Part shown: piece after piece, positions 33,486-44,233 of the stretch | Layout of the letters: each line of letters begins with the position of its first letter | How positions within the stretch are numbered: the stretch's first letter is position 1 | Origin: Ectobius pallidus | Lineage: Eukaryota > Arthropoda > Insecta > Blattodea > Ectobiidae | Reading direction: 5' to 3' | DNA length: 64,000 nucleotides | Assembly (NCBI GenBank): GCA_964059195.1 | Contig: CAXKWD010000002.1 | Span: forward strand, 147,701,042-147,765,041 | Notes under the pieces: generated by a model | Database searches by the model: none | Seen by the model: the letters and a program-made list of their open reading frames with translations, nothing else | What the model was told of the DNA's origin: nothing | Made by a program: the position numbers and the translations under genes

Positions 33486-34294
33486 GTAATAAAAATAAAA
33501 TATGATTTATTGCACTCACATAATTTTCTTTACACGTAGGGTGGCATGCACCAAACTCGTGTCATTTCCTTTTTAATTAAACCTTACTTCTTTAGTTCTA
33601 ACATTTTGTTACCTTTTTAGTAATGAACTCTTTTAGTAAGTATTGCTTGAAGCAGTTCAAAAATTAATGGAAGAAAAACTTATTATGAAGAGATTATTTG
33701 ACAGTTTGTTGTCTCTACATCCACACTTAGCATATTTTTTGCTCAGGAACTGTTGAATTATTCCAAAATTTACATACTTCATGGGGACAACTCCATTGTG
33801 GTTGTTTCCAATACTCCTCCAACAAACCGATCACATGTTAAAATATTGCCTGGAATCAGTTCTTAATACAAACCTAGAGGGCAGAAACTGAACTCAGGCA
33901 TGTCTGCCTGGTGTCTTGGCAACATAAACTAAGTGAAGATACATTCTAGCTTACATTGCCTCTGCACATGGTGTCTTCGATTTGTCAAGTCAATATTTTC
34001 TCCTTATGGTAACAGGATCAAAGTATGTAGCTTAACTCAGGCACTTGAAAGTGGAATCAGATGATAAATACTTCTAACTTTCATAGCCACTTGGATGTTC
34101 AGGAACAATGAGACGAAATGAACATCAAAGTTACCATCAACACTTCAATTTCATTTTCACAGTCACCATCAGATTCAGCACATTTGCTTGTTTTACAGGA
34201 AAAAGAAATTGGTTTGTGGTTAAATGTTTTGCCATTTCCGAAAATTGGAAACTTATTAGATAACAACTCTTTCAAGATATCTGTTGCATTATGA
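33486..34294. other. intronic sequence, nothing recognised
   Basis: AT-rich sequence following the exon b donor. No coding match for the next MROH1 exon was recognised. Confidence 0.45.
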
Positions 34295-34771
34295 CTCTGG
34301 TGCAAAATTTATCATCCTCATAAGTGTATCTGTGGTTCTACATCAGATTCCTATGGCCATCATGCCTTGAGTTATTGTAAGAGCAAGGGTAGATTTTCAC
34401 ATCATGCTGAAGTTAGTGACTTACTTTGGAGAGCATTAACATCTATGTCCATTCCTGCGATTTTAGAGCCGTCAGGACTTAGTCGCTCTGATGGCAAGTG
34501 ACCAGACGGAATGTCTCTTGTCCCATGGTCCAAAGGAAGATCTTTACTGTGGGATGCTACATGCGTGGATACCCTTGCAGTGGATACTGCTGTTTCCATC
34601 AAAACACAAAAATATAAGGATATTAAGAATAACTTTATTTTTGTTGCTTTTGCTGTTGAAACAATGACTCAACTGAATTTAGTTACTGGAGGTCCTCCTT
34701 CAACTGAACATGTAAGGCAACGAGTAGCCATAGCCATTCAGTGAGGGAATGCAATAAGCATCATGGGAACC
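34295..34771 (+). pseudogene. C-terminal endonuclease region of a dispersed RT-type repeat
   Basis: One continuous plus frame reads HKCICGSTSDSYGHHALSYC (a CxC...H...C zinc knuckle), SKGRFSHHAEVSDLLWRAL, IPAILEPSGLSRSDGK-stop-PDGMSLVPW, WDATCVDTLA and finally IAIQ-stop-GNAISIMGT. This order is the C-terminus of a repeat family common in invertebrates. The PDG followed by WDATCVDT fits a PD-(D/E)XK restriction-like endonuclease, as in site-selective non-LTR elements; that assignment is inference. Both in-frame stops are TGA where related copies have Arg. No RT precedes it, so this is a 5'-truncated fragment. Confidence 0.65.
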
Positions 34772-34817
34772 TTACACTCAAATTGCTTCCTTAATAGCAT
34801 TTATTATTTATAATGTA

Positions 34818-35855
34818 CTAGCTGAAAAGGCCCGGTGTCGCTCGGGTTTTGTTTTTGTAAATGTGAAAAAACTTTTGAAGGACTTTCGATTTTCAAACGC
34901 TAGGTCTTTAAGGTCTTATTTAGAATTTGAAATGGGGAAGAACGACTTATCACACACAAACTATTCCCTCAGAAAACGCTAGATAGGCTATAGCTTATTA
35001 TAGCTTATAGCAGATCCCCGCTGCTTCGACCAAGATAATTAATCGAAAGATTAACAATTAAGAGCAAAATAATTAAACTATTATATTTATTAACACTTTG
35101 CTCACGAAACATTCATAGGTCTAAACTAAACTATTGATAGGCATAATTAATGAAACAGCTATAGGCCCTAGGCCTAAATCCGGCTTTGAAGTGAATTCCA
35201 CGATTAGAAAGCGCAGCATGGGGAAAATAACCTCAGACTCGAGTTCCCTGGCCCAAAAAACCCTGCATAATGAGTTTCGTGCAAATCGAACAATGTTTGC
35301 CCATTTATGCCTATATTCATTATTCTTCTTCCGTCTAGGGTGAAAATTTCATCTATCTGCGTGCCTTGACATTATAAACAAATGAATCGGCCAGAGTGGG
35401 CTTACAAAATTCAAACGATTGCGATGCTTTTATTTCCAAGATATGACGAAAGTAGGAAAGCCATCTGCAATTGATTTGACAACTGAAATGTATTACTGAA
35501 AACTGATGCTTCGAAAGCGCAAAAGCGTTCGTTTGGAAAGAACGAGCTTGAGCAGTTTGTATTCGATCAGCTTCTAATCTTGCTTCCCGTTTCCCATCTG
35601 TTTCTGAAGCTCGTAATGCCTTTTTATTTTGTGCTTGAGATGTAGATCGACCAATCAATTTCCGTTTGGGGGGCATAATTGTCGACGATGCTCGCAAATT
35701 CGCAAAAAATAATAATAAATAAATAAATAAATGGAAAAATTTAGTATTCGAAAGATTATGAGAATTGAAATCGATTAAACTCACGATGAAAAACGTGTGT
35801 AAATGTACTATGTGACAGACAGACATTATAACTTATTCGTTTTTATTTATATAGA
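34818..35855 (-). mobile_element. Helitron, non-autonomous
   Basis: On the minus strand the 5' end is TCTATATAAATAAAAACG (35855 downward) and the 3' end is a CCCGAGCGACACCGGG hairpin followed by CTAG (34818-34821). The flanking bases are A before TC and T after CTAG, as expected for insertion between A and T with no duplication. It retains only the beginning of the Rep/helicase gene (about 35541-35676). Confidence 0.85.
35541..35676 (-). pseudogene. Helitron helicase N-terminal fragment
   Basis: Starts MPPKRKLIGRSTSQAQNKKA and continues RASETDGKREARLEADRIQT, the basic, REARLEADR-repeat N-terminus seen in many insect Helitron helicase-like proteins. The rest of the frame (to 35353) does not match, so the Rep and PIF1 helicase domains are deleted. 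The fragment cannot support transposition. Confidence 0.75.
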
Positions 35856-36449
35856 TGAAAAATGGAATAAGCCATTGAGGCCGTGGTTTCTATATTCATT
35901 TGTCCAGACTTATAATTCCATTACATTTCAGGCAGATTTAACGACCCTACATAAGAGATTTTAATTACGATTACATATAGAAATGTTGTAGCCAGGACCC
36001 CGAACTAAGCAACTTCCCCGGAATTTTCTGTAAACCATCTTTCATAAGAAGCATATTCCATCTTAAATAAATATTTAATATTACCTTATTATAAACTTCT
36101 CTGGCGTTTACAATAACTTGCGATATCCATTGCCTTCCATAGCGATCGCGATGCTTTTTTTTTCCAAGGTATGACAAAAATATACAAAGCCTTCTGCAAT
36201 TGATTTGACAACTGAAATGCACCGCCGTCTCGAGAATAATACAGTTTAGAAGGCAGTGCTGAAAATTGCACGTCTCATTCCCGTTTTCACTCATAACTCG
36301 CGAACGAAAGCTAAAATTAAAAATGTAATATGCCAGAAACCTTCCCGGGAATGTACTCAACAACTTCCCAAAGTTTCATGGCGATCGGTTGAATGGTTTA
36401 GTAATGCATAAAGGACAGACAGACATACATTCATTTTTATATATATAGA
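35856..36449 (-). mobile_element. second Helitron 5' region
   Basis: Another Helitron-like 5' terminus, TCTATATATATAAAAATG, begins at 36449 on the minus strand, preceded by A. It is followed by CAGACAGACATACATT-type sequence and a GCGATCG block related to the first Helitron. No separate CTAG hairpin was found for it before 35856. Either the 34818-35855 element inserted inside it, or this is one element with two 5' ends. Confidence 0.6.
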
Positions 36450-37140
36450 TTATAATACAGATATATAGTTCTAACTAAAGTAGTAAATGATATTTAGTAA
36501 AGGAGACAAATTCTGTGCAGAACGGGGCAGAAACATTAGTGCAGCACAACACAACATGTACATTTCAGTTGGCAGCATTAAAATGGAGACCACAAAGGCA
36601 TGTGCCAACAGTAAAAAACACTCTAAAATGTACCAGATAGTGAAAAGAAACGTAAGTAATGAAGATGGGAGACAATAATTTGGGTTTAACGAGATATTAT
36701 TTTAAAATGTTAGTGGTGTTTTTATGTTTATTAGTAATATCAGTCTTTTCAGTTGAATACCACATCCATTTTTAATATGAAATGCATTAGCAATTAATAA
36801 AGTTATATAATATTTATCTTTTTCAAACTTTGCCCTTTTGCTTTGCTTCTTAAAGTGGTTTAAGTCAAATTTGGCAACATAGCATGGGTCAAATTTCCAT
36901 TGTGACTTTGCTGCCTGCCTGTCTCACATCTCTTTAACATTATCCCCTCTCCTAAAGATGAAGGTGAAAACAAGGAAGGGTTATAGTTAGTTTAATTTGT
37001 AAATGGTCACATTAATGTTGTGACTTCGCACTAATGTTGTGACTTCACACTTTCTGGTGCTGTCTACAGTCTTGAAGGTTTCTACATATTTGGATGCATA
37101 CCCACTAGATGGGGTGGTTTGCGCTATAATTATTAGAAGA
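36450..37140. other. no feature recognised
   Basis: AT-rich DNA. A 63-codon plus frame at 36487-36678 has no recognised domain. Nothing else supported. Confidence 0.45.
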
Positions 37141-37155
37141 AGATATTTACGAATT

Positions 37156-37193
<38 letters not shown>

Positions 37194-37244
37194 TAGAGGG
37201 AGAGATAGAGAGAGATATATAGAGAGAGATAGAGGGAGAGAGAT

Positions 37245-37299
<55 letters not shown>

Positions 37300-37396
37300 T
37301 AGATAGAGAGAGTGAGAGATAGAGAGAGATAGATAGAGAAAGAGAGAGAGATAGAGATAGAGAGAGATAGAGATAGAGAGATAAAGAGAGAGATAT

Positions 37397-37456
<60 letters not shown>
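37141..37456. repeat. GA/GATA microsatellite
   Basis: About 315 bp of (GA)n with interspersed GATA, GGGAGA and AAAGAG units. All long frames through it (Arg-Glu or Ser-Leu runs) are artefacts of the repeat. Confidence 0.97.
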
Positions 37457-37458
<2 letters not shown>

Positions 37459-37551
37459 TACAGCTACTTGTCTTATTCTCACACTGGCTGATCCTCCCCA
37501 CAGCATCACAATACAATTTGTCCAGTCAAATTAGATTTTTTGCTGCATTAA

Positions 37552-37979
37552 TGCCCGGTTTCTACAAACTTGTGAATTACCTATGGGTAAATTACCCATG
37601 GACAAATTAGTTCCATTTAACCTACAATGGTATAATGAGCAAGGCCTTGGAGTTGTACAGTTAATTTAATTCAGAAGGCTTTGATTCTCATTGTTATTGA
37701 TCCTATGAAAGGTTAAATTTTATCCAGCCATCCATGAAAGGACAAATTAACCCAAAGATTTACCCTTGGACAGATCTAGCCCGAGTTTGTAGGAACATTT
37801 TTTCTGTCATTTTCATATTTACCTAGAGGACATTTATCTAGAAACTCGCCACAAGTGTAAGTGATTGCTATCTTTAAATTATTTGTGTTTGTGTGGTGTT
37901 ATTCTTGTGTAAATTGTGTAAATTCTGTGCATTAGATAATTTACCCATAGGTAATTCGCGAGTTTATAGAAACCGGCCA
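37552..37979. mobile_element. PIF/Harbinger-like MITE, 428 bp
   Basis: Left end TGCCCGGTTTCTACAAACTT and right end ATAGAAACCGGCCA belong to inverted repeats of about 44 bp with few mismatches, extending to TACCTATGGGTAAATTA on each side. Three-base TAA flanks both ends (37549-37551, 37980-37982), matching the TWA duplication of Harbinger elements. No transposase. Confidence 0.8.
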
Positions 37980-38170
37980 TAAATCATGTAGTTCCAAATG
38001 TTTAACGAATGTGTAGTGGGAGGTCCCTTGAACAACGCCTAACATTTTCCCGCCAAGTTCAGGTGCCGCGAGGGGTGGGGGAGGCTCAAAGTTCCCTTTT
38101 TTCAGTTTTCGGCGAAAATCTCGAAAACGGTGCATCATACAGAAAATATTATCCTTTATAAAATGAAAGA

Positions 38171-38568
38171 TTATTAAATTCCCTACGAAACGATATATTC
38201 ATATTTATCTCTGTGTTACCCACTCCGAGAATGAGCCGGTGAAAGTGGAAAATTTGCAGAAAAATTTGTGGCGCCTCACGTTTTTCGTCAAACTTGCCCT
38301 TCCAATTCTTTTGTTTTCCATTTTACAGGAAATTTGTGATAAAAGAAGATGTAGATATTTAAATTTCCTTCAAGAATATATCTACATTTGCTAATTTATC
38401 TTCACATAGTTAAAAGTTAAAGCATTTTTACATTTCGGAGTCGATTTCGAGATACCGCTAGTAAACTGCTCATCATTTTATTTCCGTTTTCAAGGGCTTT
38501 AACTCTCTGTATCACTTTATTTATTGTTTATGTAAACATCAATGGTGTTTATTACTCATATAACTAAT
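38171..38568. repeat. left TIR of the CXC element
   Basis: Inverted copy of 40552-40953, about 85-90 percent identical by eye with small indels. The central 60 bp (GGCGCCTCACGTTTTTCGTC region) are best conserved. Followed inward by ATATAT and GTAT tandem repeats (38570-38605). Confidence 0.85.
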
Positions 38569-38722
38569 ATTATATTATATAATATATATATGAATGTATG
38601 TATGTATGTAACATACATAAAAGTTCACATTTCATAGATATATAGCCCTACATACATGTACGTTACTTATTGTTTATGTAATGGACGTGGTTTACGTAGT
38701 TAGTGTACGACGGTTTTAACTA

Positions 38723-40458
38723 AGTTTGCTCAGTGGTTGGATGATCACCCGCCTTTTGCTGTACGCGATTCTTTGATGTCCCTTTCAACCAGAGTAATAG
38801 GAACTAACAACATCAACTGTTATAGTGTTGGACTCAGCTGAACTGCTCTGGAATGTGGGGAAAGACCAATACATCCCCTTATCTTTCCCCACATTCCAGA
38901 GGATCTAAGCTGAGTCCAACACTATACCATGCAGTGGACATCGGAACCCGTACAATGGAAACTTTTGTTCGAATGAACTTTGCAGGAATGAAGCAGTGTG
39001 AGAAGAACGCAATAGTCCCACTGGCTGCTATGAGCAACACTGTCAAACTTGACAACGAAGTGGATGTGGTCGAGCCTTTAATGGTTTTCCAGAGGACCAT
39101 AATTACCAAGAAAACTAAAGAGGATGTAGAGGAGCTGTTGAAGTGTGAGTTAGCCCCATACCCCATGATTCTTTTCGACGAAGGGACCATGAGGAAAATG
39201 AAAAAGTCAGCTTAAATCGATGGCGGCTTCCACCTTCATAGAATAAAGTGGAAGAACAACACCAATTTGGTCTCCATCTGCGATCAATATATGCCTTACA
39301 TCATCAACCATTACGACTACAACTCTGCTGTGGCTTTTGATGGTTACAAAGACACGAATTCCACGAAAAGAACTGAACAACATCGCAAGGCATCAAGCAA
39401 AACATCAGTGGATATAGACTTTGATGAGAACTGTTCAGCAGGAAAACTTCCTTTCCAAGGAAAGGAACAAAACCAAGCTGATAGTACGTTAGCGCAGGCC
39501 TTGGGTGCAAAAGGTATATAGTTCACCATAGGCAAAGGAGACGCTGACTGCAGCATTGTCAGGTGTGGATTAGAAAATACCTCTAATTCAAATGTGGGGG
39601 TAGTGGGCGAAGACATAGACCTGCTCGTCTTCCTCGTGGCACTCACACCACAGGCCATGAAAGTGAGGCAACACAGAAGACAGGATGTACTCCTCCCAAC
39701 AACTTCAGGCCTTGCTATTCAGCCAGTACATTCTCTTTATCCATTGCTTCACTGGATGCGATACCACTTTTGCAATTTATGGAAAAAGTAAAGCAGCAAT
39801 ATTTAAATATTTCCAGCTGTTTCCTAACGAATCCAAAATCATCGCTGAATTGTTTTACAGCTCCACTTCCACGCCAGGAGACATTGCTGAAGCTGGGGAA
39901 CAAATGTTCCTCCTGATGTATCAGGCCCCACCCCACGAGCATGACCTCAATCATCACAGGTACCGGTACATTTCATTTTGTATTGCATGTACTAACTTCG
40001 TTGAAGCATGCTGTTTGATAAATAAATATTCTATTCTATTCTGTTGTATTCACAAGTACATGTGCTTCCTCAAATCGTCTGCCAAGATGAAAGCTAATTT
40101 GTCTTCATTGCCACCTACGAAAGATGCTGCTCTACATCACTCGTACAAAGTGTTTCTACAGGTCCAACAGTGGTTTGGAAATGAATCTCTCGAACCTGAA
40201 CGTTGGGGTTGGACAAGAGGAGATGGGGGATGTCTGACTCCTATTAAGACCAAGGCCCTATTGCACCTGACAGCATGCTCAACTCCATATTTTGTCGTTG
40301 TACCACAGGCTGCGGTATGAGATGTGCATGCCGGAAAGCCGGCATCCACTGCTAACCTGTCACAGCGCCACAGCGCTTGCACTAACAGTGCTTCCGTTCA
40401 AGAGGAGTTGGAAGAGTTTTATGGTGAGGAGAATGAGTTTGAGTATGAACAGCTTTAA
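38723..40458 (+). pseudogene. dispersed arthropod protein with acidic PIN-like motif and CXC tail
   Basis: Reads FAQWLDDHPPFAVRDSLMSL, is split by a 102-bp palindromic insert, then GTRTMETFVRMNFAGMKQ and LAPYPMILFDEGTMRK. After stops and shifts it continues AVAFDGYKDTNSTKRTEQHR, VGEDIDLLVFLVALTP, LQALLFSQYILFIHCFTGCD, AEAGEQMFLLMYQAP, FLKSSAKMKANLSSLPPTKD. The C-terminal Cys cluster is FCRCTTGCGMRCACRKAGIHC-stop (the motif positions are CxC, C, CxC, C), like tesmin/TSO1 CXC zinc-binding units. The gene ends EFEYEQL with TAA at 40456-40458. FDGY...EDIDLL resembles acidic motifs of PIN/FEN nucleases; this is inference. I know the family as dispersed in insects and cnidarians but not its function. 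Upstream coding sequence (most of the N-terminus) is missing. Confidence 0.7.
38823..38924. mobile_element. 102-bp near-perfect palindrome inserted in the CXC gene
   Basis: TAGTGTTGGACTCAGC and its complement GCTGAGTCCAACACTA are the ends. Arms of about 43 bp match except for a 6-bp block, and the loop is about 16 bp. TA flanks it (38821-38822, 38925-38926). Removing it with one TA restores NCYHAVDIG in frame. It looks like a Tc1/mariner-type foldback MITE. Confidence 0.8.
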
Positions 40459-40551
40459 ATGTATGATAGGATGGAAGGGTGAGCGGGTATTACGTTGTGT
40501 AAGCCTCTTTTTTACTTTTGCATTATTAGCTATTTGATATATATACTACAC

Positions 40552-40953
40552 ATGATTAGTTATATGGTTAATAAATGCCATTACGTTTACATAAATAATA
40601 AATAACATGATACAGAGAGTTAAAGCCCTTGAAAATGGAAATAAAATGACAAGCAGTTTACTAGCGGAATCTCGAAATCGACCCCAAAATTTAAAAATGT
40701 TGTAACTTTTGACTACGTGAAAATAAATTAGCAAATGTATATATATTCTTGAAGGAAATTTAAGTCTCTACAACTTCTGTCCTCACACCTTTCCTGTAAA
40801 ATGGAAATTAAAAAAATTAGAAGGACAAGTTTGACGAAAAACGTGTGGCACCACAAATTTTTCTGCAAATTTTCCACTTTCACAGGCTCATACTCGGAGT
40901 CGGTAACACATAGAGATAAATATGAATATATCGTTTTGTAGGGAATTTAATAA
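40552..40953. repeat. right TIR of the CXC element
   Basis: Inverted counterpart of the left TIR. The match ends at TTTAATAA (40946-40953), immediately before a GAAGAAGAAATAG tract and the TAA array that surrounds the Dong-like LINE. Confidence 0.85.
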
Positions 40954-40975
40954 GAAGAAGAAATAGAAAAAGAAA

Positions 40976-42191
<1,216 letters not shown>

Positions 42192-42314
42192 AAGTTGTGT
42201 ACAACAGGACAATTGTTGTTACTATATACATTTACAGTGTACTTACCTGCATGTAAAGCTGTATGTACATAAATATATACCTGTTTAGTTAAACAGAGAA
42301 ATAAATAAAGAAAC

Positions 42315-42316
<2 letters not shown>

Positions 42317-42380
<64 letters not shown>

Positions 42381-42406
42381 AAGAAGAAGAAGAAGAAGAA
42401 GAAGAA
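42317..42406. repeat. (AAT)n then (AAG)n microsatellite
   Basis: Ten to twelve AAT units followed by about eighteen AAG units, at the 3' end of the Dong-like LINE. The AAT part probably is the 3' tail or target array; the AAG part is a later expansion or target sequence. Confidence 0.95.
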
Positions 42407-44199
42407 GCAGCACATGTTGACTGTTACCACCAAGACTTCCAGCCAGTGTCTCATGTCATTTGTGAGTAAAAATAAAGGACTACAAAATGAAGAACAGAAA
42501 AGTGTTGCCGCTTTCCACACAGCAAAACATAATCACTCTTTCACAGTGGCGGTCGGTGACAAAAACATTGTGTGTGCTACAGTATGAACATGCAAAAAAT
42601 AAAACGTCACATGCCATTCACTTATGTCGAAAAATGATGTCCATGCAATTCCATGTGTTACCGCACAGCAGTGTCCAAATTCGAAACAAAATCTATCAGT
42701 CCTAAGATGATGCAATGATTTTCAGACTGTCGTGACCTCTCAAAGCAAGTTCAAAAGCCCCACAGAACTTAATGCAATCAATAATTTTAAAAGTACGTAC
42801 CTTTTTTTTTTACACTTGTTGGTTGTGTTTCAATTTTTCGTCGTGATATGCCTTGCTTAACTGTGCTCCAATATTCACACTGCCTAGAGAACTAATATTT
42901 AATACGTTGTGCATGTGCTTAATGTTATCTTTATGCTGTTATGTCAACTTACTAAGGTGTCCTAAACCTGTTAATCCTGTTCTACTCCAGGAATCGGAAT
43001 CACCAAATAGAAGGCAAGGAAAACAGAAGAGATCATTCCTAATTTCACAACCTCATATCCAACTGTTTTCATACACTGCCTCATGAAATTTTATGTTGTA
43101 AACGCAGTTTTTCCCGCTCTTCGCTTTTTGATTCATAATCAACTAGGGTGTTGACCTTCCCAATTGTTTTATGTCGATTTTTTCTTCCTTACTCCTAGAA
43201 AATGGATAAGTTATTAAACTATCTACTGTATTCATTCTTCACATTCACAGCAATAACTCTGAACATGAACACACACGCACCACGAAATATACTTAGTACT
43301 TGTTCCACTGTCGGTTCTGTCTGTCGCACTTTGCACAGAAACTAGAATGCAGTTTGAGAATTGAGAGGGTGTCTGGTCACAATGTCCTGTCCCCCAGACA
43401 TAAGATTGTACTAACTTACTCTTTCATCTGTCGCTGAGCTAACGTGCGCGTTAAATTCACTTCCCTTGGCGCTAAAAATTATTCCTTATACTGTCATTAA
43501 ATAATATTTTATTACAATATTTATGAGTAGTTTTCAGCATTCAGTTTCTTCTTTCCTAGGTAATTGTTAAAGATCTCGGAATTCAACTCCACTGTATAAT
43601 CTATGGAGGAAAATTTATCTTGGGCAGGAATGGAACCTGGATTTTAGCTTTGCACGTATTTATGTATTTACATTATTATGTATTTATTCATTTATATGTA
43701 CTCATTGAATTCAGCAAACAAATCTATGAGGCTAATATTAAGTATAGATTTAGTTCTCAAAGCTAAGCTGTCTCAAATTTTCATAAAATTTAATGTCAGG
43801 CCATGGATTTGAACTCTATTAAAACTGCACATCAAGAAAAGTCGCCATCAATAAGATGTGTTAACAAGGACTGTTCCTATAGACTTGCAAAACAACATTC
43901 AAAACATCCACCCCAACCATACCAAACAAGAGGCCATCAACCTTCCACCCCCAACCAGCCAGTTTCTTGTGCGGCATATAGCATACCTATAGGGGGCCGG
44001 GTTCTATCCCACAAACAGCTCCAACGAGGCGGTTTTCATGCTAACAGCAACAAATATACACTTCGCCTCAGGGCACTTTCCACGCTTTTGTCACCAAGAA
44101 GAGCAGCGCTACTGGGGGACAGAGCACACTTCAGTATAATGCTTAGCAACTCAAGCTGACCGCCCGACGTTGTGAGGGATATCGCATATTGTATAACGG
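42407..44199. other. mostly unassigned sequence
   Basis: CAGTGGCGGTCGGTGAC at about 42544 looks like a hAT end but no opposite end or duplication was found. A 118-codon plus frame (43803-44159) and others have no recognisable domain. GGCAGGAATGGAACCTGGAT at 43623-43642 resembles an inverted tRNA B-box region of a SINE. Nothing else supported. Confidence 0.4.
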
Positions 44200-44233
44200 T
44201 TGGAAATCTTACTTACTTACTTCTTACTTCTTG

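Larger units (their letters stand above)
38171..40953 (+). mobile_element. DNA transposon with about 400-bp TIRs and a CXC-motif gene
   Basis: Left TIR 38171 to about 38568, right TIR about 40552-40953, inverted. Shared landmarks are TTATTAAATTCCCTAC, GTGGAAAATTTGCAGAAAAA, TTTCCTTCAAGAATATAT, GGTCGATTTCGAGAT and AAGGGCTTTAACTCTCTGTA. Outer duplications cannot be seen because the right edge runs into the GAA/TAA array at 40954. The left outer sequence beyond 38171 has no counterpart. Between the TIRs lies a decayed plus-strand gene, with its N-terminal part deleted. Confidence 0.83.

Noticed and set aside
37039..37516. Frames rich in Arg-Glu or Ser-Leu
   Set aside because: Products of the GA/GATA microsatellite.
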